Part shown: piece after piece, positions 1 to 3,981 of the stretch
Layout: each line of letters begins with the position of its first letter
How positions within the stretch are numbered: position 1 is the stretch's first letter
From: Pyrinomonadaceae bacterium
Lineage (GTDB): Bacteria; Acidobacteriota; Blastocatellia; Pyrinomonadales; Pyrinomonadaceae
NCBI GenBank assembly: GCA_018060305.1
Contig: JAGOWF010000170.1
Location: 1-6,107, forward strand
DNA length: 6,107 bases
Direction: 5' to 3'
Position numbers and translations under genes: made by a program
Notes under the pieces: model-generated
Databases searched by the model: none
Told to the model about the DNA's origin: nothing
The model's input: the letters and a program-made list of their open reading frames with translations, nothing else

Positions 1-4
1 TATT

Positions 5-49
5 AGGTTTTAGCAAGAACCTAAAACCAAACGCCTAAAACCTAAAACC
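5..49. repeat. CCTAAAACC repeats with an inverted copy upstream of groEL
   Basis: CCTAAAACC occurs at 20-28, 34-42 (as GCCTAAAACC from 33) and 41-49, the last two sharing CC so that they form two tandem CCTAAAA heptamers. AGGTTTTAG at 5-13 is the exact reverse complement of 35-43 and nearly of 21-29, so the leader RNA could fold into alternative 8-9 bp A/U-rich hairpins. No CIRCE operator (TTAGCACTC, nine bases, GAGTGCTAA) is visible in the 76 bases present. The upstream gene, often groES, lies outside the window. Any function of the repeats is unknown. Confidence 0.6.
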
Positions 50-59
50 AATTTCGACG

Positions 60-66
60 AAGGAGA
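60..66 (+). promoter_or_regulatory. Shine-Dalgarno site of groEL
   Basis: AAGGAGA lies 10 bases before the ATG at 77. It is the only strong purine-rich match near this start and supports the choice of ATG 77, which gives the conserved N-terminus MAKQ of GroEL. Confidence 0.75.
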
Positions 67-76
67 AATTCATACA

Positions 77-1711
77 ATGGCAAAACAAGTTATTCACGGA
101 GAAGAATCACGGGCCGCTATCCTGCGTGGTGTCAACCAGCTCGCGGATGCGGTAAAAGTGACGCTTGGCCCTAAGGGCCGCAACGTCGTTATCGACAAGA
201 AATTCGGCAGCCCGACCATCACCAAAGACGGTGTGACGGTGGCGAAGGAAATTGAACTCAAAGACACGCTCGAGAACATGGGCGCGCAAATGGTCCGCGA
301 GGTAGCATCGAAGACCTCCGACGTTGCCGGTGACGGCACGACGACGGCGACGGTGCTGGCGCAAGCGATCATTAAGGAAGGCGTCCGCACGGTAGCGGCC
401 GGGGCCAATCCGATGGCGCTCAAACGCGGCATCGAGCAGGCGGTCGAGGTTATCGTCGCCGACATTCACAAACAATCGAAGCCGGTCGCGGGCGACATGA
501 TCGCTCAGGTCGGCACAGTTTCGGCCAACGGCGACAAGACGATCGGCACGATCATCGCTGAGGCGATGGACAAGGTCGGCAAGGACGGCGTCATCACCGT
601 CGAAGAGTCAAAGACGATGGAGACGCTGCTCGAGGTCGTCGAGGGAATGCAGTTTGACCGCGGCTATCTCTCGCCGTACTTCGTCACGGACGCCGACCGC
701 ATGGAGGCCGTTCTCGAAGAGCCTTACCTGTTGATCCACGAGAAAAAGATCTCGAACATGCGCGACCTGCTGCCGATCCTGGAGCAGGTTGCCAAGATGG
801 GCCGCCCAATGCTGATCATTGCCGAGGACGTCGAGGGCGAAGCCCTTGCGACGCTCGTCGTGAACAAACTTCGCGGCACGCTGAATGTGGCTGCGGTTAA
901 GGCTCCCGGCTTTGGCGACCGCCGCAAGGCAATGCTCGAAGACATCGCGACGCTCACCGGCGGCAAGGTCATCAGCGAAGACCTCGGCATCAAGCTCGAG
1001 GCCATCACTCTCGAAGACCTCGGCAAGGCCAAAAAGGTCACCATCGACAAAGAGAACACGACGATCGTCGAGGGTGCGGGCAGCGGCGAGGCCATTGACG
1101 GCCGCGTCAAACAGATTCGCAACCAGATCGACGAAACCTCGTCAGACTACGACCGCGAGAAGCTCCAGGAGCGTCTTGCCAAGCTCGTCGGCGGCGTTGC
1201 CGTCATCAAGGTCGGTGCTGCCACCGAGACCGAGATGAAGGAGAAAAAGGCACGCGTCGAGGATGCGATGCACGCCACGCGTGCTGCTGTCGAAGAAGGC
1301 ATCGTCGCCGGCGGAGGCGTCAGCCTCGTTCGTGCGATCAAATCGCTCGACAACTTTAAGACCACCGAGGAAGACGAGCAGATCGGCGTCAACATCGTCC
1401 GACGTGCTCTCGAGGAACCGCTTCGCCAGATCGCCGGTAACGCCGGTCAGGAAGGCGCGGTAGTGGTCGAAAAGGTCGCGGGCGGCAAGGACAACTTTGG
1501 CTTTAACGCCGCGACCGAGCAGTACGAAGACCTCGTCGCAGCAGGCGTCATCGACCCGGCCAAGGTGACTCGAACGGCACTCCAAAACGCCGCCTCGATC
1601 GCCGGCCTGATGCTCACCACCGAAGCAATGATCGCCGATATCCAGGACGACAAGTCCGACCCAATGGCCGGCATGGGCGGCATGGGCGGCGGTATGGGAA
1701 TGGGAATGTAG
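77..1711 (+). CDS. groEL: Chaperonin GroEL (60 kDa, Cpn60)
   Basis: A complete 544-residue group I chaperonin, the usual length. It assembles as two stacked seven-membered rings in the cytoplasm and, with the GroES lid, folds client proteins in an ATP-driven cycle. Visible signatures are the nucleotide-binding GPKGRNVVID at 31-40 and GDGTTTA at 85-91 (Asp86 corresponds to the ATPase Asp87 of E. coli), the apical-domain region around DRGYLSPYF, the intermediate-domain segment VIKVGAATETEMKEKKARVE, and GIVAGGG before the C-terminal equatorial domain. The protein ends in a Gly-Gly-Met tail (DPMAGMGGMGGGMGMGM), which in known GroELs lies inside the folding cavity. The start has a Shine-Dalgarno site and the gene ends in an intrinsic terminator. 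No groES is present within the window. The last 102 bases are duplicated at 2499-2600, downstream of a toxin-antitoxin cassette. Confidence 0.98.
   Translation: MAKQVIHGEESRAAILRGVNQLADAVKVTLGPKGRNVVIDKKFGSPTITKDGVTVAKEIELKDTLENMGAQMVREVASKTSDVAGDGTTTATVLAQAIIKEGVRTVAAGANPMALKRGIEQAVEVIVADIHKQSKPVAGDMIAQVGTVSANGDKTIGTIIAEAMDKVGKDGVITVEESKTMETLLEVVEGMQFDRGYLSPYFVTDADRMEAVLEEPYLLIHEKKISNMRDLLPILEQVAKMGRPMLIIAEDVEGEALATLVVNKLRGTLNVAAVKAPGFGDRRKAMLEDIATLTGGKVISEDLGIKLEAITLEDLGKAKKVTIDKENTTIVEGAGSGEAIDGRVKQIRNQIDETSSDYDREKLQERLAKLVGGVAVIKVGAATETEMKEKKARVEDAMHATRAAVEEGIVAGGGVSLVRAIKSLDNFKTTEEDEQIGVNIVRRALEEPLRQIAGNAGQEGAVVVEKVAGGKDNFGFNAATEQYEDLVAAGVIDPAKVTRTALQNAASIAGLMLTTEAMIADIQDDKSDPMAGMGGMGGGMGMGM
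1610..1711 (+). repeat. groEL 3'-end direct repeat, copy 1 (in groEL)
   Basis: This is the codon run from ATG of MLTTEAMIADIQDD to the TAG stop. It matches 2499-2600 at 97 of 102 positions with no gaps. The differences are GCA/GCC, GAT/GAC, TCC/GCC (Ser to Ala), GGT/GGA and TAG/TAA. Similarity begins at the ATG and stops at the stop codon; the flanking bases on both sides are unrelated. Confidence 0.95.
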
Positions 1712-1772
1712 TGTCAGCAGCCTGCACGTAGGTAAGGGTTCGCCGAGACGCATATTTAATCAAAAGAGAGGG

Positions 1773-1800
1773 AGGCCTCGGCAAACGCCGGGGCCTTTTT
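1773..1800 (+). terminator. Intrinsic terminator of groEL
   Basis: Arms AGGCCTCGGC (1773-1782) and GCCGGGGCCT (1787-1796) form a 10-bp stem with one G-U pair and an AAAC loop, followed by a T run to 1800. It separates groEL transcription from the toxin-antitoxin cassette that begins 17 bases later. Confidence 0.9.
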
Positions 1801-1801
1801 A

Positions 1802-1810
1802 TGTTAGAAT
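1802..1810 (+). promoter_or_regulatory. Extended -10 promoter element of the antitoxin gene
   Basis: TG-T-TAGAAT has the extended -10 form and matches TATAAT at five of six positions. A start site seven bases downstream would fall on or next to the A of the antitoxin ATG at 1817, implying a leaderless or nearly leaderless transcript. That fits the absence of a Shine-Dalgarno site. The -35 position would lie in the groEL terminator hairpin and shows no good match. Confidence 0.5.
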
Positions 1811-1816
1811 TCGCAC

Positions 1817-2008
1817 ATGTCAAACCTTCAATACATTACTGATGCTAGTGGCTCTAAGACGGCGGTCGTGCTTCCTATCGAAGAGTATGAAGAGTTGATC
1901 GATGACCTTCGTTTGACCGAGGCATACCAGGCATCGAAGGACGAGCCGAAGCGCGATTTTCTCGAACTCGTTGAAGAGATGAGACGGAACGACGAGATCG
2001 ATGTATAA
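1817..2008 (+). CDS. Phd/YefM- or RelB-like antitoxin
   Basis: A 63-residue acidic protein. Residues 5-31 (QYITDASGSKTAVVLPIEEYEELIDDL) resemble the N-terminal part of short antitoxins paired with RelE toxins: a beta strand giving 'KTAVVLPIEEYEEL' followed by helix. The C-terminal half is highly charged (EPKRDFLELVEEMRRNDEIDV), as expected for the segment that wraps around and neutralises the toxin. Such antitoxins normally bind their own promoter as well, and the complex represses transcription. The gene overlaps the toxin gene by eight bases, a classic arrangement for coupled translation. The ATG has no Shine-Dalgarno site but an extended -10 sits immediately upstream. The exact family (Phd/YefM or RelB) is not certain from sequence alone. 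Confidence 0.8.
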   Translation: MSNLQYITDASGSKTAVVLPIEEYEELIDDLRLTEAYQASKDEPKRDFLELVEEMRRNDEIDV

Positions 2009-2255
2009 GATCACGATAACGCGGTCTGCCGAAAAATCGCTCAAAAACCTCGACCGGCAAGCAAAGAATCGAATCGTCAGCCAGATCCTCAGTCTCGCAG
2101 ACGAGCCGCGTCCGCACGGCTGTCGAAAGGTCATCAGCGAAGAAGGCCTCTGGCGCGTCCGTATCGGCGATTGGCGTCTCGGCTATGCGATCAATGACGA
2201 TGATCAAACCGTAACGGTCATCCGCGTAGACCACCGGAGTTCATTCTACGACTGA
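2001..2255 (+). CDS. RelE/ParE-family toxin
   Basis: An 84-residue basic protein typical in length for the RelE/ParE superfamily. RelE members cleave mRNA on the ribosome, while ParE members poison gyrase. Visible features are the N-terminal MYKITITRSAEKSLKNL strand and helix (1-17), the conserved core WRVRIGDWRLGYAI (51-64), and the C-terminal strand and tail VIRVDHRSSFYD (73-84). Candidate RelE-type active-site residues are Lys43, Arg52, Arg59, Arg79 and Tyr83. Their presence, with the WRVRxGDxR pattern, favours an mRNA interferase over a gyrase inhibitor, but this is inference. The start ATG lies inside the antitoxin gene with only a weak GAG upstream, so translation is probably coupled to the antitoxin. 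No truncation is visible. Confidence 0.88.
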   Translation: MYKITITRSAEKSLKNLDRQAKNRIVSQILSLADEPRPHGCRKVISEEGLWRVRIGDWRLGYAINDDDQTVTVIRVDHRSSFYD

Positions 2256-2267
2256 GCGTTAATAGAG

Positions 2268-2474
2268 ATGGAATGTATGTACTGCAAAGGCAAAATGGTG
2301 CGCGGCACAGCACCGTTTCACATCGACCGCAAAGGCTACCATCTCGTGTTCGACCAGGTTCCCGCATTTGTCTGCCAACAATGCGGCGAGGTGTACTTCG
2401 ACGAACCCGAAGTCGATTCGATCCAAACCGCCATCCAAGCCGTCGACGCCCAAGCCGAACGGATAGCCGCCTAA
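2268..2474 (+). CDS. YgiT-type zinc-finger protein
   Basis: A 68-residue protein with two CxxC pairs, Cys3/Cys6 and Cys36/Cys39, expected to bind one zinc ion. The motif VPAFVCQQCGEVYFDEPEVDSI is the hallmark of the YgiT-type domain, which forms the N-terminal half of the antitoxin MqsA. MqsA is about twice as long because it adds a DNA-binding helix-turn-helix domain, which is absent here. Stand-alone versions are usually encoded next to small toxins. The gene begins 12 bases after the toxin stop, so it is probably co-transcribed as the third gene of the cassette. ATG 2268 is preferred to ATG 2277 because the first cysteine would otherwise be lost. Its role with a RelE-type toxin is unknown: it could be an extra regulator or antitoxin. 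Confidence 0.85.
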   Translation: MECMYCKGKMVRGTAPFHIDRKGYHLVFDQVPAFVCQQCGEVYFDEPEVDSIQTAIQAVDAQAERIAA

Positions 2475-2600
2475 ATGAAGAAAATGCTGAAGAAAGATAT
2501 GCTCACCACCGAAGCCATGATCGCCGACATCCAGGACGACAAGGCCGACCCAATGGCCGGCATGGGCGGCATGGGCGGCGGAATGGGAATGGGAATGTAA
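2475..2600 (+). pseudogene. 41-codon ORF carrying a duplicated GroEL C-terminal tail
   Basis: The ATG directly follows the TAA of the zinc-finger gene. The first eight codons (MKKMLKKD) are lysine-rich and unrelated to GroEL. Codons 9-41 reproduce the last 33 residues of the upstream GroEL, from MLTTEAMIADIQDD through the Gly-Gly-Met tail, with one change (Ser to Ala). Three of the four sense-codon differences are synonymous and the frame is kept from start to stop. It cannot be a chaperonin: apical, intermediate and nearly all equatorial domains are missing. It may be a remnant of a recombination or insertion event, or a small translated peptide coupled to the gene before it. There is no clear Shine-Dalgarno site. 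The call as a gene remnant is favoured but translation cannot be excluded. Confidence 0.75.
2499..2600 (+). repeat. groEL 3'-end direct repeat, copy 2 (downstream of the cassette)
   Basis: Same length and frame as 1610-1711, with 97 of 102 identical positions. With copy 1 it encloses 787 bases holding the groEL terminator and the antitoxin, toxin and zinc-finger genes. Recombination between the copies would delete that segment and leave a complete groEL followed by the terminator at 2640-2672. Confidence 0.95.
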
Positions 2601-2623
2601 TTTCCCGGGCGTAGTCCCGATTA

Positions 2624-2637
2624 GTTAGTTAACTAAC
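2624..2637. repeat. 14-bp perfect palindrome
   Basis: GTTAGTTAACTAAC is its own reverse complement and sits between the tail-bearing ORF and the next terminator. It could be an operator or integration scar, but nothing in the sequence decides this. Confidence 0.5.
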
Positions 2638-2639
2638 GA

Positions 2640-2672
2640 GGCTCTGTCCGGCAACGGGCAGAGCCTTCTTTT
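2640..2672 (+). terminator. Second intrinsic terminator, after the groEL-tail ORF
   Basis: Arms GGCTCTGTCCG (2640-2650) and CGGGCAGAGCC (2655-2665) form an 11-bp stem with one G-U pair and a GCAA tetraloop, followed by TTCTTTT. It would end the toxin-antitoxin transcript, and would serve groEL itself if the cassette were absent. Confidence 0.9.
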
Positions 2673-2719
2673 GAATAACTAGAAATTCGGGGTCTGGCCT
2701 GCGATCTTGCGATTCCTGA

Positions 2720-2741
2720 GTCTGCGTAGCAGACGGCATAT
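2720..2741 (+). repeat. GTA-loop hairpin unit, copy 1
   Basis: GTCTGC-GTA-GCAGAC (2720-2734) is a 6-bp stem with a GTA loop followed by GGCATAT. A second copy with a different stem but the same loop and tail lies at 2789-2810. Confidence 0.75.
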
Positions 2742-2767
2742 TTGTAGCCCCACGTGCGAACGTGGGG
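2738..2767 (+). repeat. GTAG-headed REP-like unit, forward copy
   Basis: GTAG at 2744-2747 is followed by the perfect hairpin CCCCACGT-GCGA-ACGTGGGG (2748-2767). The 30-base unit is repeated on the opposite strand at 2936-2965 with three differences. Two of them are a compensatory C-G to A-T pair in the stem and one is in the loop. Confidence 0.8.
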
Positions 2768-2788
2768 TTAGTTCGACAAACGATCAAA

Positions 2789-2814
2789 GTGTGTGTAACA
2801 CACGGCATATGCCG
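2789..2814 (+). repeat. GTA-loop hairpin unit, copy 2
   Basis: GTGTGT-GTA-ACACAC (2789-2803) followed by GGCATAT mirrors the unit at 2720-2741 with the stem sequence changed on both sides. Its tail extends into the 12-bp palindrome CGGCATATGCCG at 2803-2814. Confidence 0.75.
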
Positions 2815-2823
2815 CATGCCCGC

Positions 2824-2856
2824 CACGCTCGATTCCCTTTTGACACATTTCACACG
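2824..2856 (+). repeat. 33-bp direct repeat, copy A
   Basis: Begins CACGCTCGATTCCCT and ends CACACG. It matches 2910-2942 at 29 of 33 positions without gaps. Copy A runs into a shortened hairpin remnant (ACAC-GG-GTGT) where copy B runs into a full REP hairpin. Confidence 0.8.
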
Positions 2857-2886
2857 GGTGTTCTGGCCTGGCAAAACGCGGTCAGT

Positions 2887-2905
2887 GTTGCGGGAACACC
2901 GCAAC
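2887..2905 (+). repeat. Hairpin between the direct repeats
   Basis: GTTGCGG-GAACA-CCGCAAC is a perfect 7-bp stem. A longer pairing of GGTGTTC near 2857-2863 with GAACACC at 2894-2900 is an alternative fold. Confidence 0.55.
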
Positions 2906-2909
2906 CGCG

Positions 2910-2942
2910 CACGCTCGATTCCCTCTTTGCACATTCCACACG
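2910..2942 (+). repeat. 33-bp direct repeat, copy B
   Basis: Second copy of the repeat at 2824-2856 (29 of 33 identical). Its final CCACACG is the first part of the REP-like hairpin at 2936-2955. Confidence 0.8.
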
Positions 2943-2965
2943 TTCGGACGTGTGGCTACAAATAT
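2936..2965 (-). repeat. GTAG-headed REP-like unit, inverted copy
   Basis: Hairpin CCACACGT-TCGG-ACGTGTGG followed by CTAC (GTAG on the minus strand) and AAATAT. It is the inverted partner of 2738-2767, with a compensatory stem change. Confidence 0.8.
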
Positions 2966-2994
2966 ATCGCCCGCTTCACGGGCTTTCCCGGCAG

Positions 2995-3030
2995 GGCGCA
3001 TAGCCACGTCGTTCACGGCGTGGTTAGGGT
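2995..3030 (+). repeat. 36-bp inverted repeat, left arm
   Basis: Begins GGCGCATAGCC and ends GTGGTTAGGGT. It matches the reverse complement of 3123-3158 at 33 of 36 positions. Each arm is itself a hairpin (here CCACGTCGT with ACGGCGTGG, 3004-3023). The three differences are in its centre, and two of them are a G-C to C-G swap that keeps the pair. Confidence 0.85.
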
Positions 3031-3043
3031 CGATAGATTTTTC

Positions 3044-3072
3044 AGAGGGCGATTCATCGTCCTTTTTCTTTT
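3044..3072 (+). terminator. Terminator-like hairpin inside the repeat cluster
   Basis: AGGGCGAT (3046-3053) pairs with ATCGTCCT (3056-3063) with one G-U pair and is followed by TTTTTCTTTT. The two-base loop is tight, so the real stem is probably 7 bp. It lies between the arms of the 36-bp inverted repeat. No plus-strand gene upstream needs it. Confidence 0.45.
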
Positions 3073-3093
3073 GGCCTAAGCCGCAGATCGGTA

Positions 3094-3111
3094 AGCCCGT
3101 TCAAACGGGCT
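3094..3111. repeat. Perfect hairpin AGCCCGTT-CA-AACGGGCT
   Basis: An 8-bp stem followed by ATGC, reading GCATAGCCCG on the minus strand, so it shares the ATAG-type head of the neighbouring units. Confidence 0.65.
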
Positions 3112-3122
3112 ATGCGTCCACA

Positions 3123-3158
3123 ACCCTAACCACGCCCTAAAGGACGTGGCTATGCGCC
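3123..3158 (-). repeat. 36-bp inverted repeat, right arm
   Basis: Inverted partner of 2995-3030, 92 bases away. It contains the stem CCACG/CGTGG (3130-3149) and ends in CTATGCGCC. It overlaps a further small hairpin, GCGCC-GAAAA-GGCGC, at 3154-3168. Confidence 0.85.
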
Positions 3159-3176
3159 GAAAAGGCGCGGCCTGTC

Positions 3177-3257
3177 CCTGCGGCTGGCGACGGTCAGGCG
3201 AGCCTGACCGCGGTGCGATAGGGTAAAGCCCGAATCCCGCAGGTCAGATAACTGACC
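3177..3257. repeat. Nested hairpin structure
   Basis: CCTGCGG (3177-3183) pairs with CCGCAGG (3237-3243) around the perfect inner hairpin CGGTCAGGC-GA-GCCTGACCG (3191-3210). A third hairpin, GGTCAG-ATAA-CTGACC (3242-3257), follows and reuses the GGTCAG motif. It lies just downstream of the minus-strand gene and could end its transcript, but no T run is present on that strand. Confidence 0.55.
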
Positions 3258-3296
3258 CGGAAGCCCACGCTTTTTGTTTCGACCAAGCGATGAAAC

Positions 3297-3782
3297 CTAC
3301 TCGACGCGAGTTAGCTTTAGCGTCGTCGGGTTCCTTACCGGATAGCCCTGTGATTCCACGCTGGTCATTGTCATCGTTTTGCCGGTGATCTTGACCTTGT
3401 GTGTCACATACGAGCCGCCGTGCATATAGCTCGGGCTCTTTGCGACCGATGGCCAGAGCGAGAGGTTTCCGCGAATATAGTCGTATTTGCCGCTATTGGC
3501 GACGAACGAATCGACATAGATGCTCCGCAGTTCATCGGCCGAAACTGTTCTTGCATCGACGATGGGCCGTTCTTTGTCGCTCGTGATCCACATGATGCTG
3601 TAATGCCCTTTGGTAAAGATAAAGAGGCTCGGCTGCGAGATCGCACGCGTTTTGCCTTTCTCGCCGGTGGTCGTCTCTTCGGTAACTTTCCACACACCAA
3701 CGATCGATTGTGCCTGGGCGGCGGTTGCGAGCATCAATATCATAAGCACACCGATGGCCGTTGCCTTGCTAGCTCTGTTCAT
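3297..3782 (-). CDS. Secreted lipocalin-like protein, function unknown
   Basis: A 161-residue protein. Residues 1-24 form a classical signal peptide: basic MNRASK, a hydrophobic core, then AQA before Gln25, so the mature protein should be exported by Sec. The mature part opens with SIVGVWKV and continues with QPSLFIFTKGHYSIMWI (about 50-66) and a string of alternating hydrophobic strands ending TLKLTRVE. This is the pattern of lipocalin-like beta-barrel domains (GxW near the start, then P.L..F....Y), which bind small hydrophobic molecules in some families. The ligand and role are not evident. The start has a good Shine-Dalgarno site on the minus strand. The gene stands alone and diverges from the ligase gene. 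The family call is moderate; export is likely. Confidence 0.8.
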   Translation of the reverse strand: MNRASKATAIGVLMILMLATAAQAQSIVGVWKVTEETTTGEKGKTRAISQPSLFIFTKGHYSIMWITSDKERPIVDARTVSADELRSIYVDSFVANSGKYDYIRGNLSLWPSVAKSPSYMHGGSYVTHKVKITGKTMTMTSVESQGYPVRNPTTLKLTRVE

Positions 3783-3790
3783 TTGTAATT

Positions 3791-3796
3791 CTCCTA
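3791..3796 (-). promoter_or_regulatory. Shine-Dalgarno site of the lipocalin-like gene
   Basis: On the minus strand TAGGAG lies 8 bases before the ATG at 3782, which fixes that start. Confidence 0.75.
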
Positions 3797-3832
3797 AAGT
3801 AAATTCCTAGTAACTGGGATGCGGGGTATGTT

Positions 3833-3864
3833 ACCACAGATAACAGCCGCACCACGTCTGTGGT
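3833..3864. repeat. 8-bp inverted repeat in the divergent intergenic region
   Basis: ACCACAGA (3833-3840) and TCTGTGGT (3857-3864) are perfect complements around a 16-base loop. It lies about 50-80 bases upstream of the minus-strand start, so it may be an operator for that gene or part of a plus-strand structured RNA. Confidence 0.45.
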
Positions 3865-3954
3865 CGATCTGATATCGGTGTAGGGTCAGTTTGAATCCCA
3901 GGCGTCTGATACTAAACCAATGCCGAAGTAGAGCACTCGCTAGATACGAGAAAA

Positions 3955-3981
3955 AGGCAGCCGTTGGCAGCCTCTTTTTTT
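3955..3981 (+). terminator. Terminator-like hairpin before the ligase gene
   Basis: AGGC-A-GCC, loop GTT, then GGC-A-GCCT: a 7-bp stem with a central A-A mismatch, preceded by an A run and followed by seven Ts (3975-3981). It needs a plus-strand transcript starting between about 3800 and 3950, which is not otherwise annotated. The A run makes weak bidirectional activity conceivable. Confidence 0.55.

Larger units (their letters stand above)
2715..3260. repeat. REP/BIME-like cluster of palindromic units
   Basis: No credible gene is seen between 2673 and 3296. Instead there are at least twelve hairpins: 2720-2734, 2748-2767, 2789-2803, 2887-2905, 2936-2955, 2969-2983, 3004-3023, 3094-3111, 3130-3149, 3154-3168, 3191-3210 and 3242-3257. 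Several are flanked by GTAG or ATAG on one side (CTAC or CTAT when inverted), like the conserved head of REP elements. Such elements are spread by REP-associated tyrosine transposases (RAYT) in other bacteria; no transposase gene lies in this window. Related units appear in opposite orientations, the BIME pattern. Open frames crossing this region follow the repeats and lack coding character. Confidence 0.75.

Noticed and set aside
1..76. CIRCE heat-shock operator before groEL
   Set aside because: No TTAGCACTC/GAGTGCTAA pair is present; the inverted repeat seen is AGGTTTTAG/CTAAAACCT, which is unrelated.
94..1753. Long antisense and alternative-frame ORFs inside groEL
   Set aside because: They follow from the GC-biased third positions of groEL; no start signals and no recognisable families.
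1712..2498. Insertion sequence carrying the toxin-antitoxin genes
   Set aside because: No transposase, no terminal inverted repeats; the only flanking repeat is the 102-bp groEL tail, far longer than a target-site duplication.
2629..3140. Overlapping ORFs of about 60-105 codons in the palindrome cluster
   Set aside because: They run through hairpins and direct repeats in several frames, lack ribosome binding sites, and their residue composition reflects the repeats.
2715..3260. CRISPR array
   Set aside because: The repeats differ in length, stem and orientation and are not evenly spaced with unique spacers; no cas genes nearby.
3881..3925. tRNA-like 3' end (TTTGAATCCC followed by ACCA)
   Set aside because: The would-be T stem (GTCAG against CCCAG) pairs at only two of five positions, the T-loop C56 is missing, and no acceptor or anticodon arms can be drawn.
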